A stretch of 8,500 nucleotides of DNA from an uncultured Rhodocyclaceae bacterium (GCA_903930805.1 CAIYZZ010000210.1:1-8500), one strand, 5' to 3'. Positions 1 through 6,399 are shown, numbered from the stretch's first letter. The notes: generated by a model not told the origin, from the sequence alone. Numbers and translations: made by a program.

Positions 1-1195
1 AGGCGACGTCGAGCGCCTGCCGCAGATCGGCCAGCAGATCAGCAAGGTCTTCGAGACCGACCGACAGTCGCACCAAGCCCTCGCTGATCAGATGATGCTC
101 CCGCTCTTCCAGCGTATAAAAAGCGTGCGTCATGCTGGCTGGGTGCTGGGCGAGGCTTTCGGCATCGCCGAGGCTGACGGCGCGGGTAAATAGTTGCAGC
201 GCGTTCATGAAGCGCCGGCCGGCTTCGATGCCCTCCTTGAGTTCGAAGGCGATCATGCCACCGGGCTGCGCCATCTGCCGTTGCGCCAGTGCGTATTGCG
301 GAAAGTCTGGCAGACCGGGGAAATGGACCGTCGCAACCTTGGGATGCGCGGCGAGGAATTCGGCCACGCCCTGCGCGTTGGTGCAGTGGCGATCCATACG
401 CAAGTTGAGCGTTTTCAGGCCGCGCAGGACGAGAAAGGCGTCCTGCGACGACAGCACCGCGCCGGTTATGTCCTTCAGGCCGTGGAAGCGCACATGGTCA
501 AGGGTTTCCTTCGGACCGATGATGGCACCGGCCAGCAGGTCGCCGTGGCCGCCGAGATATTTGGTGGCCGAATGCAGCACGAAGTCGGCGCCAAGCTCGA
601 TGGGGCGTTGCAGGTAGGGCGTGCAGTAGGTGTTGTCGACGACCGTTTGCGCGCCGTGGCGGTGAGCGATGGCCGCGATCGCCGCGATGTCGACCAGTCG
701 CATGTTGGGGTTGGCAGGGGTCTCAAAGAACACGACTTTGGTCGTCGGGCCGATGGCGGCTTCGAGGTTCTTTGGCTCGGTCATGTCGATGTGCGTGACC
801 TTGACGCCGAACTTGGCCAGGCCATGATTGAGAAAGCCGAAGGTGCAACCGTAGAGCGTCTTGTCGGCGATGATCTCGTCGCCGGGCGCGAGCAGCGTCC
901 ACAGCAGTGAGGTGGTGGCGCCCTGGCCGGAAGCCGTGACCAGCGCCGCTTCGCCACCTTCGAGATCGGCCAGGCGCGCTTCGAGCAGTGCTGTGGTCGG
1001 ATTACCAACGCGCGAATAGACGAAGCCGGGCTGTTCGCCGGCAAAGCGCGCGCTGCCATCCTCGACGGTCTTGAAGGTGTAAGTTGAACTCAAGTAGATC
1101 GGCGGGTTGAGCGAGCCATGCCCAGCGTAAGCGTCGTAGGCATGGTGAATGGCGCGGGTGGCAAAGCCGGGGCGGGATTTAACTGAAGGGGTCAT
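1..1195 (-). CDS. megL: Methionine gamma-lyase (PLP-dependent), 3' end cut by window edge
   Basis: Cytoplasmic PLP enzyme of the Cys/Met-metabolism family. The predicted reaction splits L-methionine into methanethiol, 2-oxobutyrate and ammonia (EC 4.4.1.11). 398 codons are visible with no stop; the Pseudomonas putida enzyme is also about 398 residues and ends at the corresponding point, so few residues are missing. The PLP lysine is K212 in SATKYLGGHGD, the phosphate-contacting YSR is near residue 60, and LYGCTFGFLNHG places Y115 and C117. That cysteine corresponds to C116 of P. putida methionine gamma-lyase and is usually absent from cystathionine gamma-synthase and O-succinylhomoserine sulfhydrylase, so it favours the lyase. 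The C-terminal SLGDAESLAQHPASMTHA and ISEGLVRLSVGLEDL are typical of the lyase group. The ATG at 1195 gives the usual N-terminus (MTPSVKSRPGFATRAIHH), with a weak AGGA-type site about 12 bases upstream. It is divergent from the SseB-like gene. A related gamma-lyase or sulfhydrylase specificity remains possible. Confidence 0.9.
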   Translation of the reverse strand, partial: MTPSVKSRPGFATRAIHHAYDAYAGHGSLNPPIYLSSTYTFKTVEDGSARFAGEQPGFVYSRVGNPTTALLEARLADLEGGEAALVTASGQGATTSLLWTLLAPGDEIIADKTLYGCTFGFLNHGLAKFGVKVTHIDMTEPKNLEAAIGPTTKVVFFETPANPNMRLVDIAAIAAIAHRHGAQTVVDNTYCTPYLQRPIELGADFVLHSATKYLGGHGDLLAGAIIGPKETLDHVRFHGLKDITGAVLSSQDAFLVLRGLKTLNLRMDRHCTNAQGVAEFLAAHPKVATVHFPGLPDFPQYALAQRQMAQPGGMIAFELKEGIEAGRRFMNALQLFTRAVSLGDAESLAQHPASMTHAFYTLEEREHHLISEGLVRLSVGLEDLADLLADLRQALDVA

Positions 1196-1279
1196 GGTTC
1201 TCTGAATTCCTGAGGGTTGTCCAGCTTGAATCTAGCACAGGCAGCACCCATCTAGTCCGGTCACATCCTAGGATAAATT
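1196..1279. promoter_or_regulatory. Divergent intergenic region between megL and sseB-like gene
   Basis: This 84-bp spacer must hold start signals for both outward-facing genes. No convincing -35/-10 pair was found on either strand. It contains the perfect 10-bp palindrome ATCCTAGGAT at 1265-1274, whose right half supplies the AGGA ribosome binding site of the plus-strand gene, seven bases before its ATG. ATCTAG occurs twice, at 1230-1235 and 1250-1255, exactly 20 bp apart. No MetJ-type AGACGTCT box is present. Confidence 0.45.
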
Positions 1280-1714
1280 ATGCTCAATCAAGTCTTCGAA
1301 GCCAAAAATGAACTTGAAAAGAAGTTGCTGGACGCCATGAGTGGCGAACTGTCGAGCGACGATTTCATGCGCGAACTGATGACCGAGCAAATCTTCATCC
1401 CAATCAAGGATGACAAAGACAGCGGGATTCAAGGATTCCAATTCACCACGAAAGCGACGCCGCTGGTCATTCAGGATGATGAGGGCATGAATATCCTGAT
1501 CCTTTTCACCAGCCCGGAGCGTTCGCAGGATTTTCTCAGCGAGGTTCCCGGTTATAGCGGTGGCTTGCTGGCTGACTTTTCCTGGATCGTTGAGCGCATG
1601 GCTCCCGGTTTCGCCATTTCGGTCAATCCGGGGCTTGAGGTCGGCATGGATATCGAGCCGGAAAATGTCGCCCAGATGCTGGAACTGCTGGCGGCAAAGA
1701 TGGCGAAGAACTGA
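1280..1714 (+). CDS. SseB-like family protein
   Basis: 144-residue soluble acidic protein resembling the SseB N-terminal domain family (Pfam SseB). Members are widespread in bacteria and mostly of unknown biochemical role. Visible family-like features are an N-terminal helix with LLDAMSGELSSDDFMRELM (residues 17-34), followed by strands IFIPIKDD (38-45) and FQFTTKATPLVIQDDEGMNILILFTS (53-78), a short SPERSQDFL segment and a C-terminal hydrophobic region around GFAISVNPG. There is no signal peptide or membrane segment. The ATG at 1280 is preceded by AGGA at 1270-1273 with good spacing. The gene is divergent from methionine gamma-lyase and converges on the LysR gene with only 4 bp between stops, so the two transcripts probably overlap at their 3' ends. 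Despite the family name, E. coli SseB was linked to serine sensitivity, and no function should be transferred from it. Assignment is by fold-like pattern recognition. Confidence 0.8.
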   Translation: MLNQVFEAKNELEKKLLDAMSGELSSDDFMRELMTEQIFIPIKDDKDSGIQGFQFTTKATPLVIQDDEGMNILILFTSPERSQDFLSEVPGYSGGLLADFSWIVERMAPGFAISVNPGLEVGMDIEPENVAQMLELLAAKMAKN

Positions 1715-1718
1715 AGTC

Positions 1719-2630
1719 TCAGGTCTTGCCTTGGCGCCATGGCGCGTTGCCAAAGGTTTCAACCAGAAAATCCACCATCGCCCGCACCTTGGGCGACAGG
1801 TTGCGGCTACTGGGATAAGTGGCGAATAGCGGTACCGCTTCGACGTGATTCCAGTCGGTCAGGATGGGTACCAGCGCACCGCTGCGCATGGCATCGCTGA
1901 CGATAATGTCCGTCAGGCGCGTAATGCCGACACCGGCGACAGTCAATTGCAGTACGGTTTCGGCATTGTTGGCCGCCACATTGCCGCTGACATTGACTAC
2001 GCGAATGCCGTCGTCGGTGTCGAACGGCCAGCGGCGCAGGGCCGGCAGGCTGGTGATCCACAGGCAGTTGTGCTGTTGCAGATCATCGGGTGTGCGTGGC
2101 GTGCCGTGGCGCTCCAGATAGCCGGGTGCCGCGCAAATCACCCGTTCCAGATTGCAGATACGTCGTGCCACCATCGATGATTCGTCGAGAGGGCCATTAC
2201 GAATGGCCAGGTCAACACCCTCTTCGAGAAGGCCTGGCGTCTGGTCGCTGATGGTGAGGTCAATCTCGACTTCGGGATAGCGCTCCAGAAAGTGCGGAAG
2301 GGCTGATGGCAATTGGTGCATGCCGAATGCCGATCCGCAGTGCAGACGGAGCAGACCGCGCGGGCTTGTGCCGGCTTGAGTGACCTCCGCTTCCGCTGCG
2401 TCCAAGGCACTCAAAATGGGACGGACACGCGCATAGAAGGCTTCGCCTTCGGCGGTCAGTTGCAGGCGACGCGTGGTGCGGTGCAGAAGCCGGGCACCGA
2501 GCCGATCCTCGAGGCGGGTCACCAATTTCGAGAGGGCTGAGGGCGTCAAACCAATTTCCCGCGCCGCAGCAGAAAACCCTCCGGTTTCCACGGCACGAAC
2601 AAAGGCGGTCATCTCTGCAGTGCGATCCAT
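1719..2630 (-). CDS. LysR family transcriptional regulator
   Basis: 303 residues, the normal length for a LysR-type regulator. Residues 1-60 form the winged helix-turn-helix (FVRAVETGGFSAAAREIG, then LTPSALSKLVTRLEDRLGARLLHRTTRRLQLT). A linker helix runs to about residue 85, and an effector-binding domain from RGLLRLHCGSAFG (91-103) to the end. PEVEIDLTISDQTPGLLEEGVDLAIRNGPL (119-148) is the classical first strand/helix set of the substrate-binding fold. The helix-turn-helix style resembles the proteobacterial AaeR/DhcR-like group, whose effectors are diverse, so the inducer cannot be named. The ATG at 2630 fits the family N-terminus (MDRTAEMTAFVRAVE) although no Shine-Dalgarno is visible upstream. 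The gene is divergent from a 72-residue protein gene, with a LysR-type palindrome beside its own start that suggests autoregulation and possible control of the neighbour. It is not in an evident operon with its flanking minus-strand genes. Confidence 0.95.
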   Translation of the reverse strand: MDRTAEMTAFVRAVETGGFSAAAREIGLTPSALSKLVTRLEDRLGARLLHRTTRRLQLTAEGEAFYARVRPILSALDAAEAEVTQAGTSPRGLLRLHCGSAFGMHQLPSALPHFLERYPEVEIDLTISDQTPGLLEEGVDLAIRNGPLDESSMVARRICNLERVICAAPGYLERHGTPRTPDDLQQHNCLWITSLPALRRWPFDTDDGIRVVNVSGNVAANNAETVLQLTVAGVGITRLTDIIVSDAMRSGALVPILTDWNHVEAVPLFATYPSSRNLSPKVRAMVDFLVETFGNAPWRQGKT

Positions 2631-2636
2631 AAGCTT

Positions 2637-2659
2637 ATTGATGAAAAATATTCATCAAT
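2637..2659. promoter_or_regulatory. Perfect inverted repeat, probable LysR-type operator
   Basis: ATTGATGAA (2637-2645), a 5-bp spacer and TTCATCAAT (2651-2659) form a perfect 9-bp dyad centred on 2648. Inside it T2642 and A2654 are symmetric and separated by 11 bases, the T-N11-A pattern typical of LysR-type operators. It sits 6 bp upstream of the LysR start codon, downstream of the predicted LysR promoter, in a position suited to autorepression. Because it would be transcribed, it could also fold as a 9-bp hairpin in the leader RNA. Function is inferred from structure and position. Confidence 0.65.
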
Positions 2660-2667
2660 GTTGTTCC

Positions 2668-2696
2668 ATTATGGGTAATTGTATTCCAATAGACAA
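2668..2696 (-). promoter_or_regulatory. Predicted sigma70-like promoter for the LysR gene
   Basis: Reading the minus strand, TTGTCT (2696-2691) and CATAAT (2673-2668) are separated by exactly 17 bp. They match 4 of 6 and 5 of 6 consensus bases. Transcription would begin near 2661, giving a leader of about 31 nt that contains the inverted repeat and no Shine-Dalgarno. This is the best -35/-10 pair found in the window, but it was found by eye. Confidence 0.5.
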
Positions 2697-2707
2697 GTAA
2701 TTACACT
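2679..2707 (+). promoter_or_regulatory. Possible promoter for the 72-residue protein gene
   Basis: TTGTAT (2679-2684) and TACACT (2702-2707) are 17 bp apart on the plus strand, upstream of the gene at 2753. They match 3 of 6 and 4 of 6 consensus bases, so the call is weak. The pair overlaps the predicted LysR promoter on the other strand, which would couple the two. GTAATTAC, an 8-bp palindrome at 2697-2704, lies inside it. Confidence 0.25.
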
Positions 2708-2752
2708 GCGAACATCAGATGCTGCATTGCAATATTAAAAAAGGAAAAAATC

Positions 2753-2971
2753 ATGCGACCCCTCGACATAACTGCAATCGAACAACACGCTCGCCGACTC
2801 CGCTCCGCAGAAATGCAACGCGTGCAGGGACTCATGTCCGCACAGATGCGCTTGTATGGCCAACTGTTGGGCGCCACCGTTTTGTCGGTCGTGTTGCACA
2901 TCAGCGGCGGTTTGTTCCGGTTGTTTTCCTGGAACCCGCAGCCCCACCGTTACTTGAAGCGCTGTGCCTGA
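2753..2971 (+). CDS. Small uncharacterised 72-residue protein, divergent from LysR
   Basis: No function recognised. The protein has a basic amphipathic N-terminal helix (residues 5-35, ITAIEQHARRLRSAEMQRVQ) followed by a hydrophobic stretch (about 36-58, LLGATVLSVVLHISGGLFRLF) that could insert in or lie on the inner membrane, then an SWNPQPH motif. The ARRLRSAEMQR segment and an LFSWNP-type ending resemble small proteins often encoded next to LysR genes in proteobacteria; that resemblance is from memory and unproven. Support for being real: a clean AAGGA at 2741-2745 placed 7 bases before the ATG, an AT-rich promoter region, and an open frame on its own strand. Codon use is less typical than its neighbours (ATA, CGA and several TTG codons). 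The last residues (RYLKRCA) and the TGA lie antisense to the end of the DUF1850 gene, a 22-bp convergent overlap. The core family-like sequence ends before this tail. Confidence 0.65.
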   Translation: MRPLDITAIEQHARRLRSAEMQRVQGLMSAQMRLYGQLLGATVLSVVLHISGGLFRLFSWNPQPHRYLKRCA

Positions 2972-3333
2972 CAGGGCACCAATTCCAGCACGGCGTTTTC
3001 TTCGAGCTTCGGTAGCCATGCGCTTGCTGGCTGGCAGCCGGACGCGTTGCACAGGATGTAAGGCGGGACGTACGGCGAGTGGCGCAACTCGATACGTGGT
3101 AGTAGTGGTAGTGTCGGCACGTAATGCCAGGCGCCGTCTTTCTGCACTGCGCCCGCAGGTGGTTCCATGCCCGCGCCCGTGCCGCGCACGCGTGCCTCAA
3201 CGAGGCGCAGTGCCTGTGCTTCAAGGCGATAGTCTTCTTCCCAGATGACTTTTTCGATCGAGTGGGTCCAGCGCAAGGTAACTTCATCGCCCAGTGGTGC
3301 GACCAGCAGACCGGCAACCAAGCAGATCAGCAT
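2950..3333 (-). CDS. DUF1850 domain protein, TRAP-associated
   Basis: 127-residue protein of the DUF1850 family, of unknown function and typically encoded next to TAXI-type TRAP permeases. Recognisable family blocks are LRWTHSIEKVIWEEDY (20-35), ARVRGTGAGMEPP (47-59) and W..Y.P followed by LRHSPYVPPYILCNASGC (83-100). C95 and C100 are a closely spaced cysteine pair that could form a disulfide outside the cytoplasm. The N-terminus (MLICLVAGLLVAP) is a hydrophobic export-like segment without a positively charged n-region. The in-frame codons just upstream, inside the permease gene, read RRLFRL with no ATG, GTG or TTG; a CTG start directly before the ATG is conceivable but unlikely. The ATG overlaps the permease stop as TGATG, so translation is probably coupled. 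It likely works as an extracytoplasmic accessory to the transporter, by inference from linkage only. It is the last gene of the minus-strand cluster. Confidence 0.88.
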   Translation of the reverse strand: MLICLVAGLLVAPLGDEVTLRWTHSIEKVIWEEDYRLEAQALRLVEARVRGTGAGMEPPAGAVQKDGAWHYVPTLPLLPRIELRHSPYVPPYILCNASGCQPASAWLPKLEENAVLELVPCQAQRFK

Positions 3334-5432
3334 CAGCCGGAAAAGTCGGCGTTAGCGTGACGGCTTGCTTCACGCCGCCAGTTCTGCCAGTGCCAAGCCG
3401 CCACGGCCGCTGCCAGCGCGTAGCCGATTTCATCCGACCAGTCAAAATAGGCCGCCAGAAACGCGGCCGCAACTACCGCGACGATGCGCTCGCCGACGGA
3501 TAGCTGCATCTTGCCGTAACCGACGACCGCCGTAGCCCAGAGCATGATCGAGAGCACGGCCTTGAACACGGCTGCCACCACGGCGAGAACGGTCGGATCA
3601 CCCTGCAACATCAGTGCCGGTTCATACACGGCCATATAGGGCACGACGAAGCCGACGATGGCGATCTGTGTGGCTTTCCAGCCGATGGCATCGTGGCTGG
3701 CCTTGGCGATACTCGACGCGGCCAGTGCGGCGAGCGCCACCGGCGGCGTCAGGTCGGCCATGATGCCGAAATAGAAGGCGAACATGTGGCTGATGATCAG
3801 CGGCACGCCAAGCTTGGCCAGTGCCGGTGCGGCAATCGCGGCAGTGATGATGTAGTTGGGAATGGTCGGGATGCCGGTGCCGAGGATGATGCAGATGATC
3901 ATCGTCAGCAGCAGTGAGAGGAACAGGCTTTTCTCGCCGGCCTGCATGATCCAGCCAGCGAAGGTGGTGGCTATGCCGGTGAGCGAGAGTATGCCGACGA
4001 TGACGCCGACGATGGCACAGGCGAGTCCGACGGGGATGGCCTGTTTGGCGCCGTCGACGAGGCTCATCTTGAGCGTATGCAGGACGTGTTCGCCACCCTT
4101 GATTGAAAAGCTGATTGCCACCAGCGCCGCGATCACGGCCAGTACCGGATAGATACCGAACTGGACAAAGGTCGAGGCGGCCAACCCGACGGCCAGCCAG
4201 AACACGTAGCGGAAGGCGGTTGAAGAAAAGCGCGCCGCAATCGCCGCCCCGAGGATCAGGATGGCGGTGAGCGCCAGGCCGACCATGCCGGCGAACATCG
4301 GCGTGAAGCCGTGGAACAGCATGCCGACCAGTGCGGCGAGTGGCACCGCGAGATGCCAGTTTTCCTTCAGTGCAGCCCACGGATTTGGCAGATCTGCTTT
4401 GGGAATGCCTTTGAGACCCTTGGCACCAGCTTCGAGATGCACCATAACGAACGCGGTGAAGTAATACAGTAGCGCCGGGATGATCGCGGCCTTGACGATT
4501 TCCGAGTAGGGCACGTTGAGCGTCTCGGCCATGATGAAGGCCGCTGCGCCCATCACCGGCGGCATGATCTGGCCGCCCATCGAGGCCGTGGCTTCCACTG
4601 CGCCGGCGAACACCGGCGAATAGCCGTAGCGCGTCATCAGGGGAATGGTGAACTGGCCGACCGTGAGCACGTTGGCGACGCCGGAACCGGAGATGGTGCC
4701 CATCAGTCCGGAGGAAATCACCGCGACCTTGGCCGGCCCGCCTTGGGTATGACCGACCAAGCCGAGCGCCAACGCGTTGAACAGGCGGATCATGCCGGCA
4801 TGTTCGAGGAAGGAGCCGAACAGGATGAAGAGGAAGATGTAGGTGGCCGACACCCAGGTCGGCACGCCGAAGATGCCTTCGGTGGAGAGGAACAGGTTGT
4901 CGATCACCTGATCGAAACCGAAGCCGCGATGGGCGAGCAGGTCGGGCAGATACTGACCGAAGAGTCCGTAGGCGAGGAAGATCGCGCACATGATCGGTAG
5001 CGCCAGCCCCATCACGCGGCGCGTTGCTTCAAAAACCAGCACAACGAAAGCCGCACCGACGGCGATGTCTACGCCGGATGGATCGCCTGAGTTCTGGATC
5101 AGGTCGGCCTCGAACAGCCAGTGGTAAAGGGAGAGGGTGAAGGCGCCGCCGGCGAGCAGCCAGTCGTGCCAGGGGACGCGCGAAAGCTTGGCACCATGGC
5201 GGAAGCTCGGGTAGAGCACGAAGGAGATCGCCAGCAGAAAGCCGACATGCAGGCTGCGCATGACCAGACTCGATAGCGGCCCAAAGGCCGCCATCGTTAA
5301 TTGATAGGCGGAAAAGGTCAACGCGATCGCCGTCAGTGCCTTGAGGGAGGCACCCCCGAGCCGGCGCGGAATGCCGTGCTCGGAAACTTCTTCCGCGCCC
5401 TGGTCGGGCGCGGTCACGTGGTCGTAATGCAC
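3333..5432 (-). CDS. TRAP transporter fused permease (DctQ-DctM fusion, TAXI type)
   Basis: 699-residue inner-membrane protein fusing the small (about 4 helices) and large (about 12 helices) TRAP subunits, the architecture usual for TAXI-type systems. It would import a substrate delivered by the periplasmic binding protein using a sodium or proton gradient. Hydrophobic segments begin at about residue 31 and continue to about 680. Large-subunit signatures are SGSGVANVLTVGQFTIPLM (248-266), MPPVMGAAAFIMAE (290-303), LGTGIPTIPNYIITAA (517-532) and ADLTPPVALAALAASSIA (559-576), which match the ion and substrate site loops of the family. The start is GTG at 5432, 10 bp after the binding-protein stop, with only a weak AGG upstream; no ATG offers a better N-terminus. 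The stop overlaps the next gene's ATG. Substrate cannot be read from the sequence: characterised TAXI systems carry glutamate/glutamine or 2-oxoglutarate, but most are unassigned. Confidence 0.95.
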   Translation of the reverse strand: MHYDHVTAPDQGAEEVSEHGIPRRLGGASLKALTAIALTFSAYQLTMAAFGPLSSLVMRSLHVGFLLAISFVLYPSFRHGAKLSRVPWHDWLLAGGAFTLSLYHWLFEADLIQNSGDPSGVDIAVGAAFVVLVFEATRRVMGLALPIMCAIFLAYGLFGQYLPDLLAHRGFGFDQVIDNLFLSTEGIFGVPTWVSATYIFLFILFGSFLEHAGMIRLFNALALGLVGHTQGGPAKVAVISSGLMGTISGSGVANVLTVGQFTIPLMTRYGYSPVFAGAVEATASMGGQIMPPVMGAAAFIMAETLNVPYSEIVKAAIIPALLYYFTAFVMVHLEAGAKGLKGIPKADLPNPWAALKENWHLAVPLAALVGMLFHGFTPMFAGMVGLALTAILILGAAIAARFSSTAFRYVFWLAVGLAASTFVQFGIYPVLAVIAALVAISFSIKGGEHVLHTLKMSLVDGAKQAIPVGLACAIVGVIVGILSLTGIATTFAGWIMQAGEKSLFLSLLLTMIICIILGTGIPTIPNYIITAAIAAPALAKLGVPLIISHMFAFYFGIMADLTPPVALAALAASSIAKASHDAIGWKATQIAIVGFVVPYMAVYEPALMLQGDPTVLAVVAAVFKAVLSIMLWATAVVGYGKMQLSVGERIVAVVAAAFLAAYFDWSDEIGYALAAAVAAWHWQNWRREASRHANADFSG

Positions 5433-5442
5433 TGCCGACGAC

Positions 5443-6387
5443 CTACTTCAGTAGCCCGGCTTCCCTGTAGTACTTCTCGGCACCGGGGTGGAGGGGCACA
5501 GGGGAACCGATACCGGCGGTCTCCTTGTTGATGGCTTTTGCTGCGGAGTGAGCGGCTTGCATGGCGTCGAGATTCTCGAACATCGACTTGGTCATCTTGT
5601 ACACGGTGTCGGTCGAAACGCCTTCATGTGTCACCAGGTAATTCTGCACGGTTATGGTCGGCACATCGGTGGTCTGGCCCGTATAGGTGTTGGCGGGAAT
5701 GACGCCGGTCGTGTAGGCCGCCTCCCCGATCTTGGTGACCACCTCGGCGGGGATCGGGATGACGACGATCTTGACCGACGTCGCCAGGTCGCGCACGGCG
5801 GCGACGCCGAGGCCGGAAGACAACAAGGTCGCATCAAGCTGGCGGTTCTTCATGAGTTCGACAGATTCCGCATAACTGAGGTATTCGACCTTGGCGAAAT
5901 CCTTGTAGCTCATGCCGACCGCCTTGAGGATGTCGCGGCTGTTCAACTCGGTGCCGCTCTTTGGCGCACCGACGGAAACCCGTTTGCCTCTGAGGTCGGC
6001 GAGTGTCTTGATGCCGGCATCGGCATTGGCGAGGAAGTGAATGTAGTTGGGGTAGATCGCGGCCAGCGTGCGCAGCTTTTTCAGTGGCGTCTTGAAGCCG
6101 GCTTCTTCATTGCCCTTCCAGGCTTCGTTGAGCGTGTCGCCAAGCGTGAAAGCGACTTCGCCGCGGCCGGTCTGCAACAGATTCAGGTTTTCTGCGCTGG
6201 CCTTGGTGGCCTGCACCGAAGTCTTTGCGTCCGGCAAGACTTTGCCGTAGATCTGCGAGAGCGAAACGCCGAGCGGGTAATACACGCCGCTGGTTCCGCC
6301 GGTCAGCACGTTGATGAATTCGGCAGAATGGCTGGTCTGCGCGATGAACGCAATGGTGGATGCGACGATCAGCGAACGCAGTTTCAT
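5443..6387 (-). CDS. TAXI family TRAP transporter solute-binding protein
   Basis: 314-residue periplasmic binding protein feeding the fused permease. A Sec signal peptide occupies residues 1-22 (MKLRSLIVASTIAFIAQTSHSA) with predicted cleavage before EFINVLTGG. TAXI landmarks are TGGTSGVYYPLG (29-40), the LRGKRVSVGAPKSGTELNSR block (132-151) that closes round the ligand, and PLHPGAEKYYREAGLL near the C-terminus (298-313), common to this family. The ATG at 6387 is chosen because it begins the signal peptide and has GAGGAG (6399-6394) six bases upstream. A longer reading from 6471 would overlap mtnA and bury the signal peptide 28 residues in. The gene follows mtnA by 10 bp, and its Shine-Dalgarno overlaps the mtnA TGA, consistent with one transcript. 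The ligand is unknown; linkage to methylthioadenosine salvage makes a nucleoside, sugar or sulfur compound worth testing, but amino-acid-type ligands are equally open. Confidence 0.95.
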   Translation of the reverse strand: MKLRSLIVASTIAFIAQTSHSAEFINVLTGGTSGVYYPLGVSLSQIYGKVLPDAKTSVQATKASAENLNLLQTGRGEVAFTLGDTLNEAWKGNEEAGFKTPLKKLRTLAAIYPNYIHFLANADAGIKTLADLRGKRVSVGAPKSGTELNSRDILKAVGMSYKDFAKVEYLSYAESVELMKNRQLDATLLSSGLGVAAVRDLATSVKIVVIPIPAEVVTKIGEAAYTTGVIPANTYTGQTTDVPTITVQNYLVTHEGVSTDTVYKMTKSMFENLDAMQAAHSAAKAINKETAGIGSPVPLHPGAEKYYREAGLLK

Positions 6388-6393
6388 GGGGAA

Positions 6394-6399
6394 CTCCTC
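6394..6399 (-). promoter_or_regulatory. Ribosome binding site deciding the TAXI protein start
   Basis: GAGGAG on the minus strand, 6 bases before the ATG at 6387. It overlaps the mtnA TGA stop (6400-6398), so terminating ribosomes could reinitiate. It is the strongest Shine-Dalgarno in the cluster and rules against the upstream start at 6471. Confidence 0.8.

Noticed and set aside
194..910. 238-codon plus-strand open frame antisense to methionine gamma-lyase
   Set aside because: Mirror of a strongly conserved PLP enzyme; no family motif or start signal of its own.
1..1195. O-succinylhomoserine sulfhydrylase or cystathionine gamma-synthase for the PLP enzyme
   Set aside because: The LYGCTF cysteine and the C-terminal SLGDAESLAQHPASMTHA/ISEGLVRLSVGLEDL pattern match methionine gamma-lyase better.
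1196..1279. Sigma70 promoters in the megL-sseB spacer, for example TTGAAT at 1226
   Set aside because: The matching -10 at 17 bp spacing (CATCTA) fits only two consensus bases, and no better pair was found on either strand.
2905..2940. GTTCC...GGAAC stem near the end of the small gene as a terminator
   Set aside because: Only 5 bp of stem with a large loop and no following T-run in either direction.
3622..4989. 455-codon open frame on the minus strand inside the permease gene
   Set aside because: Its translation is rich in Arg, His and Gly with no domain, a typical shifted-frame shadow of a GC-rich membrane protein gene.
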